DNA from: a bacterium
Lineage (GTDB): Bacteria; Cyanobacteriota; Vampirovibrionia; Obscuribacterales; Obscuribacteraceae
Direction of reading: 5' to 3'
DNA length: 12,256 nt
Assembly (NCBI GenBank): GCA_030431355.1
Contig: JAUIJG010000142.1
Coordinates: forward strand, 1 to 12,256
The notes below the pieces were generated by a model. That model searched no databases and had not been told where the DNA came from. It saw only the letters and a list, made by a program, of their open reading frames with translations. A program made the translations under genes and the position numbers. This document shows, one piece after another, positions 6,460-12,256 of the stretch (its first letter is position 1; each line of letters begins with the position of its first letter).

Positions 6460-8706
6460 TTGTCCCAGGAATCTAATTCAAAACCTAATTCAGGACCAGG
6501 ATCTAATCAGCTGAAAATCGAATCGGTATTGAGCCGAGATCTTGGTCTCAGTGCTGCCCTGGCCATTGGCGTGGGAACAATGATCGCCGCTGGGATTTTT
6601 ACCCTGTCAGGGCTAGCCATCAGAAATGTAGGCTCTGCGGCGATCGTTGCCTTTTTGCTTGCCGCCTTTGTCGCTCTTTTGACAGCGCTTACTTATTGTG
6701 AGTTCGTCTCAATTTATCCGGAGTCCGGTGAGGGGTACTTGTACACACGCAGTACTTTCAAAGCACCGGTTGCCTACCTGGTAGGTTGGGCTCTATTTCT
6801 TGGATACACTTCCTCCTGTGCGTTTTATCTCTCCAGCCTTTCCAGCTACTTCAACGAGTTTGTCTGGAAGATGCCTGTTGAAGCTGCCGCGGGAGTGGTG
6901 GCACTGGTCGGCCTGACCATGCTCAACATTAAAGGTACTAAGGAAAGTGGCAGGTTCCAGATTATTGTCACCCTGGCCAAAGTTATCCTACTTCTCTGGT
7001 TCATTGTCGGCGGTCTACCCAGTGTCAAAGTCGACGAGGTAATGGCCAAGTTCAATGACGATCTGATCGCCATCGCAAGAACTTCGGCCATGGTGTTCAT
7101 AACCTTTTTCGGTTTTTCCGCCATAGCCGCTTCGGCTGGAGAGATTAAGGATCCGGTCAAGACTATTCCCCGGGCCATATTCATCTCTGTTGGACTGGTG
7201 ACGGTTTTGTATACCCTGGTAATCCTTGTGGTGATAGCAGCCGGGCTAACTGTCTACGACGAAGCGGCCATGGGTAACGCGGCCACCCAGTTTCTCGGTC
7301 CCATCGGCGGCTATGTGATCATAGGCGGTGCCTTATTTTCCATGATCTCCGCCGCAAACGCATCGATAATGGCCGGCTCCAGGGTAATGCTTTCCATGGC
7401 CCAGCTCGGGCAGTTTCCCTCGGAATTTGCCGCGGTGAATGCCCGGACCAAGACTCCGATCATCTCACTACTCCTTGTCGGATTGGCTATTCTCTTGTTC
7501 ACTTTGAGCTTTAGACTCGAAGATATGGCTCATTTTGCCGATACGGTGGTTCTTCTTGTTCTTGTGGTGGTCAATGCGGCTCTTATAGTCCATCGACGCA
7601 AGTATCCTGACCTCGAGAGACCTTTTAAAGTACCCCTGGTGCCTTTGATTCCTGCCCTTGGTATCGTGGCTAATGGCTACCTGCTTATCCAGATTTTGCA
7701 CTATCCATTTCCCATGTCCATGGCCATTGCCGCGTTGTTTATGGGTTTGGTTGGATTCTTCGCCTGGAAAGGCCTCCAGCCGGACGAACTTGTATTGCCT
7801 GGAACGGCTTCCCGGGTAGCTCTTGAGCGCTCGGTCTCCGACAGTAAGCATGACTTCAGGGTGCTTGTGCCCCTGGCCAATCCTGAGAATGTTCCACTCT
7901 TAATGGAGCTTGCCTCGGCCATCGCCAAAGATAGAAATGGAAGAGTTGTTACCCTTCGAGTTGCGGTGGTTCCGGAGCAACTTCCCCTCAGCCACGAGGA
8001 TACTTATATATCCAGGGAGAGAAAAATTTTGGAGCAGGCACATTCGGCTGCTCTGGAGTACGAAGTCCCGGTGACTTCTCTTGTGAGGGTCGGACACAAC
8101 GCCGCCCGGGCGATTCTGGAGACAGCCCGTGAACGTCACTGTGATCTCATTGTGCTTGGCTGGAAGGGCTTCTCCTCCACCAAGGAGAAGATTCTTGGTG
8201 AGACTGTAGATGATGTTGTCACCCATGCCCGGGCAGATGTGATGCTCGTTAAACCGAACGGCTCAAACTCCATGAACAACTTTCTATTACCCACGGTGGG
8301 TGGAGAGCACGCTGAATGTGCCGCTGACTATATCGCATCCCTGGTTCGTGCCCAGGGGGGATCGATTACGATGTGTTCGGTGATGGCACCGGAGTCGGGG
8401 GCCAGCGACAACAGGGCCGCTCTGGAGAAACTTGACGAAGAGGTGAAGCGAATTCAAATGGCTCGCAAGGTAGGAGCCGACACCAAGCTTATTCATAATC
8501 GTTCTATAAGCGCAGGTGTAATCCAGGAAGCAAAAGAGTTCGATGCTGTAGTTGTTGGTGCTTCCAGGCGCAGTATCTATCCGCAGATTGTTTTCGGAAA
8601 CATCCCCGAGACCATCGCCAAACGAACAGGCAAGCCTGTTATTCTGTTCAAGCATCATCATCCGGTGAAGTCTTTATACGGCCGTGTGGTCGGGGAAAAT
8701 TCCTGA
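6460..8706 (+). CDS. APC-family amino acid permease fused to two universal stress protein domains
   Basis: 748-residue inner-membrane transporter. Residues 26-440 form the APC amino acid/polyamine/cation permease core, with about 12 hydrophobic helices. The first has the family signature GVGTMIAAGIFTLSG (37-51), and AGEIKDPVKTIPRAI (226-240) is the conserved cytoplasmic-loop block. The cytoplasmic tail has two UspA-like domains, at about 466-598 and 606-731. The first keeps much of the ATP-binding pattern, G567-x2-G570-x9-G580, with a Thr two positions on. The second, around VVVGASRR (697-704), has lost the second glycine and may not bind nucleotide. Permeases with C-terminal Usp domains are known, and the tail is thought to sense nucleotide or stress state. 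The transported substrate cannot be read from sequence. The start is TTG at 6460, twelve bases after GGGAG (6443-6447); no in-frame ATG occurs before the first membrane helix. It stops 8 bases from the convergent kinase gene. An inverted-repeat-rich leader precedes it. Confidence 0.5.
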   Translation: MSQESNSKPNSGPGSNQLKIESVLSRDLGLSAALAIGVGTMIAAGIFTLSGLAIRNVGSAAIVAFLLAAFVALLTALTYCEFVSIYPESGEGYLYTRSTFKAPVAYLVGWALFLGYTSSCAFYLSSLSSYFNEFVWKMPVEAAAGVVALVGLTMLNIKGTKESGRFQIIVTLAKVILLLWFIVGGLPSVKVDEVMAKFNDDLIAIARTSAMVFITFFGFSAIAASAGEIKDPVKTIPRAIFISVGLVTVLYTLVILVVIAAGLTVYDEAAMGNAATQFLGPIGGYVIIGGALFSMISAANASIMAGSRVMLSMAQLGQFPSEFAAVNARTKTPIISLLLVGLAILLFTLSFRLEDMAHFADTVVLLVLVVVNAALIVHRRKYPDLERPFKVPLVPLIPALGIVANGYLLIQILHYPFPMSMAIAALFMGLVGFFAWKGLQPDELVLPGTASRVALERSVSDSKHDFRVLVPLANPENVPLLMELASAIAKDRNGRVVTLRVAVVPEQLPLSHEDTYISRERKILEQAHSAALEYEVPVTSLVRVGHNAARAILETARERHCDLIVLGWKGFSSTKEKILGETVDDVVTHARADVMLVKPNGSNSMNNFLLPTVGGEHAECAADYIASLVRAQGGSITMCSVMAPESGASDNRAALEKLDEEVKRIQMARKVGADTKLIHNRSISAGVIQEAKEFDAVVVGASRRSIYPQIVFGNIPETIAKRTGKPVILFKHHHPVKSLYGRVVGENS

Positions 8707-8714
8707 TTGGCAAC

Positions 8715-10340
8715 CTAGCTTTTGGTGGCTTTATTGGTGGCAGCAGCTGCCTTGAGTGAGTCTTCACTCGAATGGACGTTCTGTTTTTTTGGGAATTCCA
8801 ATAAGAACTTACAACCTTCGCTTGCCTTTGATTCCAAACTTATCTTCCCGTTGTGCAACTCCATTATTCTTTTAACCATGGCCAGCCCAATTCCTGTGCC
8901 TTCATATTCTTCCTGGGTGTGGAGTCTTTGGAACATGTTGAAGATCTTGTCATGATAAATCGGGTCTATGCCGATGCCGTTGTCTGTGACGGAGATAACA
9001 AAGGTTCTTGCGCATTCTTCTGCCGAAATTCGGACTAGAGGTGGAGAATCACCGTGAAATTTCAGTGAATTCAGGATCAAATTTATGAAGACTTGATAGA
9101 CAAGAGATTCGTTGGCTGGTATCTCAGGCAAGTCATCAACAATTATGGTGCCGTTTTCTTGTTTTAGGGTCTCTTTTATGTCAGCTCTCACCCTGTCCAT
9201 TACGTCGCTTAAATCCACTGTCTGGAAAGGAATGCTGCCGTGGGAAATTTTGGAATACTTGAGAAGATCGTCCACCAATTTTTGCATTCTTTCGGTACTG
9301 GCGTGAATCTCCTGGACGAAGATGCGGGTGTCTTCATCGATCTTGTTTTGATTCAGGTTGGTGACCAGTAGATCGGTAAATCCGATTATTGTTCTCAAAG
9401 GAGCTTTTAAATCGTGGGAGGCTATATAAGCCAGCTGTTCCAGGTCTTTGTTGGAGCGCTCCAACTCCATTTTCTTTCTCAAAAGGCGCTTATTTGTTTC
9501 AGTTAGATCTCGAGTGCTTCTTTTTACTTTTAGCTCAAGCTGCTCTCTTGAGTTATATAGATCTTTCTGGCTCCGGTAAAAGAGAAGGACAAAGTAAACC
9601 AGACCGATGGAGTAGGCGGTGGCCCTGAGGAAGTGCCATAGCCACCAGTTTGTGTCCCATAGCGTAGAGACCTCGAAAAGCATTCCTGCCGCACCAAAGA
9701 GAAGGCAGTGGTTGATGAATACCATTGTGCCGGGATTTTTCTCCGGATCTTTAAAATAATAGACTGCTGCGGTTAAGAACCCAAAGGCTCCGGCCAGATT
9801 CATTATCCTGGCGAGGGTGGTAAATTCTCCGTTATTTAGCATTTGTGGAACCGCCTGGGGCACAAAAATTGAATGGAGACCGAGTGTCACCACGAAGACC
9901 AGGGTCATCTCCGGGACAAACTGCACCGCATTTTTGTTGTTCAGTCTGTCCGGCATCCATATGGAAGCTATGAGCATGCCACCCACGAAGGTGGCGGCAC
10001 TATGCAACCAGACAAATAGATTACCCGGCAAACAGGCTGCGTGAAAACCGTCGAGTACGCCCATTCCCATAAGGGCCGAAGCAGGCCAGATATATTCTCT
10101 GGAGAGTTTATCGAACTTTTGCAGGATCAATACTGTGGCCGCGATTAACAGTGCGGCTATCGATCCATAACCTTCCAAAAGACTGTGAATAATGTGATTC
10201 TCAAATAACCAGTCCCGGGGAAGGCTGGTTATGTATAGGCTCAGACCTACTGGTAGAATTGCCGAGGCCAGAAGCGAAATATAGAGTTGATTCTGCCTGG
10301 AAACCATTTTCTGAGGAAAAGGACGGCGGGGGCCATTCAA
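8715..10340 (-). CDS. Membrane sensor histidine kinase with MASE3-like N-terminal domain
   Basis: 541-residue two-component sensor kinase. Residues 18-256 contain about eight hydrophobic helices with E56 in LLEGYG and the GVLDGFH block at 94-100. This combination resembles the MASE3 membrane sensor family, whose signal is not established. A coiled coil at about 258-305 links to the kinase core: HisKA with H-box ASHDLKAPLR (phospho-acceptor H309), N-box around N420-N424, G1 box DNGIGI (453-458), F-box near FNMFQRLH (467-474) and G2 box GTGIGLAM (481-488). All catalytic motifs are intact. The F-box and G2 wording is like phytochrome-type kinases. The 25-residue tail is Ala/Ser/Lys-rich. No receiver or response regulator is adjacent, so it is an orphan here. 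The first usable in-frame codon is TTG at 10340, and an ATG at 10307 is an alternative without a ribosome binding site. The best ribosome binding site upstream points to an ATG at 10352 that is followed by an in-frame TGA. It converges with the permease gene. Confidence 0.5.
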   Translation of the reverse strand: MNGPRRPFPQKMVSRQNQLYISLLASAILPVGLSLYITSLPRDWLFENHIIHSLLEGYGSIAALLIAATVLILQKFDKLSREYIWPASALMGMGVLDGFHAACLPGNLFVWLHSAATFVGGMLIASIWMPDRLNNKNAVQFVPEMTLVFVVTLGLHSIFVPQAVPQMLNNGEFTTLARIMNLAGAFGFLTAAVYYFKDPEKNPGTMVFINHCLLFGAAGMLFEVSTLWDTNWWLWHFLRATAYSIGLVYFVLLFYRSQKDLYNSREQLELKVKRSTRDLTETNKRLLRKKMELERSNKDLEQLAYIASHDLKAPLRTIIGFTDLLVTNLNQNKIDEDTRIFVQEIHASTERMQKLVDDLLKYSKISHGSIPFQTVDLSDVMDRVRADIKETLKQENGTIIVDDLPEIPANESLVYQVFINLILNSLKFHGDSPPLVRISAEECARTFVISVTDNGIGIDPIYHDKIFNMFQRLHTQEEYEGTGIGLAMVKRIMELHNGKISLESKASEGCKFLLEFPKKQNVHSSEDSLKAAAATNKATKS

Positions 10341-10361
10341 TCAAGAATACATTTAGTCCTC
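10341..10361 (-). promoter_or_regulatory. Strong ribosome binding site and four-codon mini-ORF before the kinase
   Basis: On the minus strand GAGGA (10357-10361, within AGGAAGAGGA) is followed after four bases by ATG TAT TCT TGA (10352-10341). That TGA abuts, in the same frame, the TTG taken as the kinase start. Either ribosomes stop and restart at the TTG, or the real start was the ATG and a stop has been introduced by mutation or sequencing error. The sequence is seen; the interpretation is open. Confidence 0.5.
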
Positions 10362-10477
10362 TTCCTATCTTAGAAACATTGATACTGTCCGTAATCACCC
10401 GACTGGGCTATTAAAAGGCATTAGTTCCAATATCTTAGTCACCCTGCCGGATGGAATTCTTCCTCTCATTAGCAAAC

Positions 10478-10510
10478 AAAAAAGGCAGGACCTGGGGGTC
10501 TGCCTTTTTT
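10478..10510 (-). terminator. Intrinsic terminator downstream of the HEAT-like gene
   Basis: A symmetrical hairpin: six A, then GGCA(G), a GAC/GTC inner stem around a G-rich loop, then TGCC and six T. It begins 31 bases after the stop of the minus-strand gene at 10542-10976, and on that strand it ends in a U-run, so it should terminate that transcript before the kinase gene. Because the A-run and T-run are symmetric it could also work on the plus strand. Confidence 0.5.
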
Positions 10511-10541
10511 GCCGGAGATCAGGAAGTGGGAATATGGTGGA

Positions 10542-10976
10542 TTAGAGTGTCAGTTGCAATAAACTTGATAGCCGGACCCTGGCTATGTTTGAAACAGAAG
10601 AGTTTCTATCCCGGAGCAGCTTTATCAGTGCTGTTTCGTCTATGGAATCGTTCCAGGCCAGCTCCATTCTGACCAGTGGATTGGGATCCTCTAACAGAAT
10701 TGTTATTTCAAGATTGGTTATGGCCGGGCTTTGAGCCAGTTTCATTCTGTCAGCCAGAACAATCTGGCTCTTACCTGGTCTTTGAGGTTTCAGTCTCTCC
10801 TCAAGTCCTTTTATCTCCCTCCATGTTCTTTTGATTACAAGGTCGATCAATCGATCTATCATGGTCAAGAATGGGGAGATTTCGTTTTTTCTATCCAATC
10901 GGATAGAGGTACTGTAATCTCTGGTGTTCCAACTCTCTGAGTGAGGTGGACACACGGCCACGGGCAAACCTGTCAT
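10542..10976 (-). CDS. Small HEAT-like (LRV-like) repeat protein
   Basis: 144-residue protein with no signal peptide or membrane helix. The first 75 residues are unrecognised. Residues about 75-144 show short helical repeats of the HEAT/leucine-rich-variant type: AQSPAITNLEITILLEDPNP, then VRMELAWNDSIDETALIKLL, then DRNSSVSNIARVRL. The recurring pattern of helix, D-x-x-x-x-V-x-x-x-x-A and Asn/Asp turn is typical. Such solenoids usually bind other proteins; no enzymatic role is suggested. The frame is open further upstream to 11135, but the ATG at 10976 is clearly the start, because GGGGGTGATC (10980-10989) is nearly the full complement of the 16S rRNA tail at ideal distance. It has its own promoter-like sequence and an intrinsic terminator, so it is probably a single-gene unit. 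A second HEAT-like protein lies at the right edge, on the same strand. Confidence 0.5.
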   Translation of the reverse strand: MTGLPVAVCPPHSESWNTRDYSTSIRLDRKNEISPFLTMIDRLIDLVIKRTWREIKGLEERLKPQRPGKSQIVLADRMKLAQSPAITNLEITILLEDPNPLVRMELAWNDSIDETALIKLLRDRNSSVSNIARVRLSSLLQLTL

Positions 10977-10979
10977 ATT

Positions 10980-10998
10980 GATCACCCCCTTTGGGTAA
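10980..10998 (-). promoter_or_regulatory. Near-consensus ribosome binding site inside a potential hairpin
   Basis: On the minus strand TTACCC (10998-10993), a five-base loop, and GGGTGA (10987-10982) can pair, with one T-G. This would occlude part of the very strong Shine-Dalgarno GGGGGTGATC (10980-10989) of the HEAT-like gene. An extended anti-SD match covered by a local stem suggests that translation may be conditional. The pairing is seen; regulation is inferred. Confidence 0.5.
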
Positions 10999-11048
10999 CA
11001 CAAGGATTGCATTGGATTGGGAACTAATTGCTGTAAAGTTCGCTTACC

Positions 11049-11078
11049 ATGGTACTGTTGACATCGTCTAGTGGTCAA
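11049..11078 (-). promoter_or_regulatory. Candidate sigma-70 promoter for the HEAT-like gene
   Basis: On the minus strand: -35 TTGACC (11078-11073, 5 of 6) and -10 TACCAT (11054-11049, 4 of 6), 18 bases apart, giving a leader of about 65 bases before the ATG at 10976. The interval also carries an inverted repeat TTGAC-N11-GTCAA (11058-11078) overlapping the -35 box, a possible operator. Moderate to low confidence. Confidence 0.5.
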
Positions 11079-11426
11079 GGGGAATCGTTTAATATTTCTT
11101 CTTGATGAGCAACGATTAAAGTTCAAAGCGGTCATATATTCAAGGTTTTCGCCCTTGGGGCTGATTCAGGGCTGCTATGTCAAGATAAGTCGTTTGCTGA
11201 TGACATCCTCTGTTTTGCTCTGGGTCCTAACAAAATATAGGTCTTGATATAGGTCTTGCGATAAAATCTCAGGAATTCGTATTTTCCCGCTTGATTCCTT
11301 AGATAAGGCTTTCTATACTGAGCACGTACTGAAGCTGTATGGTCTACTTTCAGTAGATCGAAGCAGTGAAGAAGATCCTGGCGTTTATGACGTCGGTCAA
11401 CGCAGGAACCAGGCGAAAAAGAAGAA
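11079..11426. other. Non-coding stretch before the 68-residue ORF
   Basis: No supported gene is seen here. It contains an exact 12-base tandem duplication, a small perfect hairpin TCTACT-TTC-AGTAGA (11343-11357), and no promoter I would call with confidence. An open frame on the minus strand (11180-11605) has composition unlike a protein-coding gene and overlaps the better plus-strand candidate. Confidence 0.5.
11235..11258. repeat. Exact tandem repeat, 2 x 12 bases (ATATAGGTCTTG)
   Basis: Two perfect head-to-tail copies, 11235-11246 and 11247-11258, in non-coding DNA. Probably a replication-slippage duplication. Two copies with a one-turn-like spacing could also be a tandem protein-binding site. 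Confidence 0.5.
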
Positions 11427-11633
11427 ATGAACGGTCTGATCAAGAACATCCAGGAAACATATAAGGTCGGCTTTAAGTGCAACACCTTGTTTTTTGTTCT
11501 TGCCATCGCATGCCTGGTGGTTCTTATATCTGCTCGAGGCGGCTTTGTTTCTGCCGTAAATTCTGTGGCCGGCGATTTCTCGGACAAGCTAGATACAATG
11601 TCCATCGCTTCCGGCGGCTCCAGCCAGATGTAG
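11427..11633 (+). CDS. Small single-pass membrane protein, 68 residues
   Basis: Unrecognised. A short Lys-containing N-terminus (residues 1-18) precedes one strongly hydrophobic helix at about 19-36, then a C-terminal tail rich in Ser, Gly, Asp and Ala. Charge distribution suggests the N-terminus is inside. The shape is vaguely like Flp/type IVb pilins, but the Glu that follows the cleavage site in those is absent, so I do not call it a pilin. The ribosome binding site is weak (purine-rich AGAAGAA directly before ATG at 11427). The membrane helix and clean charge pattern favour a real gene over the overlapping minus-strand frame. It is convergent with the HEAT-like gene, 15 bases from its end, with a T6 run (11642-11647) between but no good stem. 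Confidence 0.5.
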   Translation: MNGLIKNIQETYKVGFKCNTLFFVLAIACLVVLISARGGFVSAVNSVAGDFSDKLDTMSIASGGSSQM

Positions 11634-11648
11634 TCAGAATATTTTTTA

Positions 11649-12256
11649 CTAGAGACCGAATCTTTTCAGATAAGCAAGATTTGCATTGTGCCTTGCGATG
11701 GCTATTGTGGATTTGCTGTCTTCCAGTTTATTCTCCAGGCTCTCAAGGATCACGCAAGCCTCCAGGGCAATAGCAGGAGACCTGGCGTTGACTCCGAGAT
11801 CGGCAAGAACATCTATCAAACGGTCTTTCAGTGGTTTTAACTGAGAATTGAGCTTCATCTCGCTAACCGCAAGACAGAGAGCCAGCCTTACTCTTTCATC
11901 CTCATGATCAAAGATATTTGTCAGTGTCGCATAGAGCGGATCGCTTTCTATTTCGATCTCGAACTGGCGGGTGGAGTTAAAAAGGACCTGAATCTGTTCC
12001 TGCTGTAATAGATTCGGATCTTTCAGGGCTGTCTCAATTTCCCGGGTGCGAAATTCGCTGGTGCTTACAAGATCAGGCTTTGTGTCCCTGTAAATATAAG
12101 AGACTGTATTCTTCAGGTTGGCGGTGGCGCGGTGAGCTGCTTCCTTGACTATTTCGGTCCGACCATTTTCTTTGATTGCCTCTAAATTGGGCAGTGCTTC
12201 TAGAAAACCGAAATGGCTTACTAGTTCGCAGACCCTTGGCATTATATCGTCGGTGG
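11649..12256 (-). CDS. HEAT-like repeat protein, C-terminal part, running off the right edge
   Basis: At least 202 residues. The frame has an ATG at 12242, but it is open to the window edge (four further codons) and no ribosome binding site precedes that ATG, so this is probably the C-terminal part of a longer protein. It is almost wholly helical with HEAT-like units. Examples are FLEALPNLEAI followed by VKEAAHRATANL near the start, LYATLTNIFDHEDERVRLAL in the middle, and LKDRLIDVLADLGVNARSPA with ALEACVILESLENKL near the end. No catalytic motif, signal peptide or membrane segment is visible. The role is probably protein-protein interaction; the partner is unknown. It lies on the same strand as the other HEAT-like gene at 10542-10976, but a plus-strand gene and about 670 bases separate them. 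Confidence 0.5.
   Translation of the reverse strand, partial: TDDIMPRVCELVSHFGFLEALPNLEAIKENGRTEIVKEAAHRATANLKNTVSYIYRDTKPDLVSTSEFRTREIETALKDPNLLQQEQIQVLFNSTRQFEIEIESDPLYATLTNIFDHEDERVRLALCLAVSEMKLNSQLKPLKDRLIDVLADLGVNARSPAIALEACVILESLENKLEDSKSTIAIARHNANLAYLKRFGL

Noticed and set aside
10341..10352. UGA recoded as a sense codon
   Set aside because: TGA is a plausible true stop of the permease gene at 8704-8706 and no other in-frame TGA occurs within the long genes, so a standard code is simpler.
11055..11128. tRNA-Glu-like start (ATCGTCTAGTGGTCA resembles a D-arm)
   Set aside because: No matching acceptor stem, anticodon stem or T-arm follows. The resemblance is confined to about 15 bases and overlaps promoter-like boxes.
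10977..11135. N-terminal extension of the HEAT-like gene
   Set aside because: The near-perfect ribosome binding site and promoter-like boxes fall inside it, so translation should begin at 10976.
11180..11605. Minus-strand open frame of 141 codons
   Set aside because: Residue composition and lack of domains look like chance, and it overlaps the more plausible membrane micro-protein on the other strand.
11427..11633. Flp/type IVb pilin
   Set aside because: The hydrophobic helix and size fit, but the conserved Gly-x4-Glu processing region is missing.

Overview
The window looks like a chromosomal stretch of a Gram-negative-type bacterium with roughly balanced base composition. The best phylogenetic hint is the DnaK fragment, whose wording in several blocks (a VVAVMEGG start, the [11 protein letters not shown] and [12 protein letters not shown] blocks, [10 protein letters not shown]) reads like cyanobacterial and chloroplast Hsp70. 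The other genes do not look photosynthetic. A non-photosynthetic relative of Cyanobacteria (Melainabacteria/Vampirovibrionia, for example Obscuribacterales) would fit, but this is inference with low to moderate confidence. TAA, TAG and TGA all appear to act as stops. TTG and GTG starts seem common.

Layout: (1) bases 1-1190, minus strand, hold the N-terminal nucleotide-binding domain of DnaK, cut by the window edge exactly at the interdomain linker. (2) A 298-base divergent spacer holds a plausible plus-strand promoter with a palindrome between the -35 and -10 boxes. It leads to a small Cys/His-containing hypothetical protein (1489-1890). (3) Two plus-strand genes 20 bases apart form a DNA-processing pair. 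The first is a Cas4/RecB-like nuclease fused to an XPD/DinG-type iron-sulphur helicase (1999-4416). The second is a DnaQ-like domain fused to a UvrC/Cho-like GIY-YIG endonuclease with a unique C-terminal half (4437-6170). (4) A 289-base spacer rich in inverted repeats precedes an APC-family permease fused to two universal-stress-protein domains (6460-8706). (5) Converging with it, only 8 bases away, is a minus-strand histidine kinase with an eight-helix membrane sensor resembling MASE3 (8715-10340). (6) A textbook intrinsic terminator (10478-10510) ends a small minus-strand HEAT-like repeat protein (10542-10976), which has its own promoter and a near-perfect ribosome binding site. (7) A 450-base mostly non-coding stretch leads to a 68-residue plus-strand membrane peptide (11427-11633), convergent with a HEAT-like protein that runs off the right edge (11649-12256).

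The genes look like a set of independent housekeeping and stress functions (folding, DNA repair, transport with stress sensing, signalling), not one pathway. No mobile element, CRISPR array, rRNA or intact tRNA was seen. The most interesting parts are the nuclease-helicase/DnaQ-GIY-YIG pair, in which the DnaQ domain has lost most of its metal-binding acids while the GIY-YIG site is intact, and several regulatory oddities. These are an in-frame TGA four codons after an ideal start in front of the kinase, a hairpin that would hide a ribosome binding site, and a structured leader before the permease.
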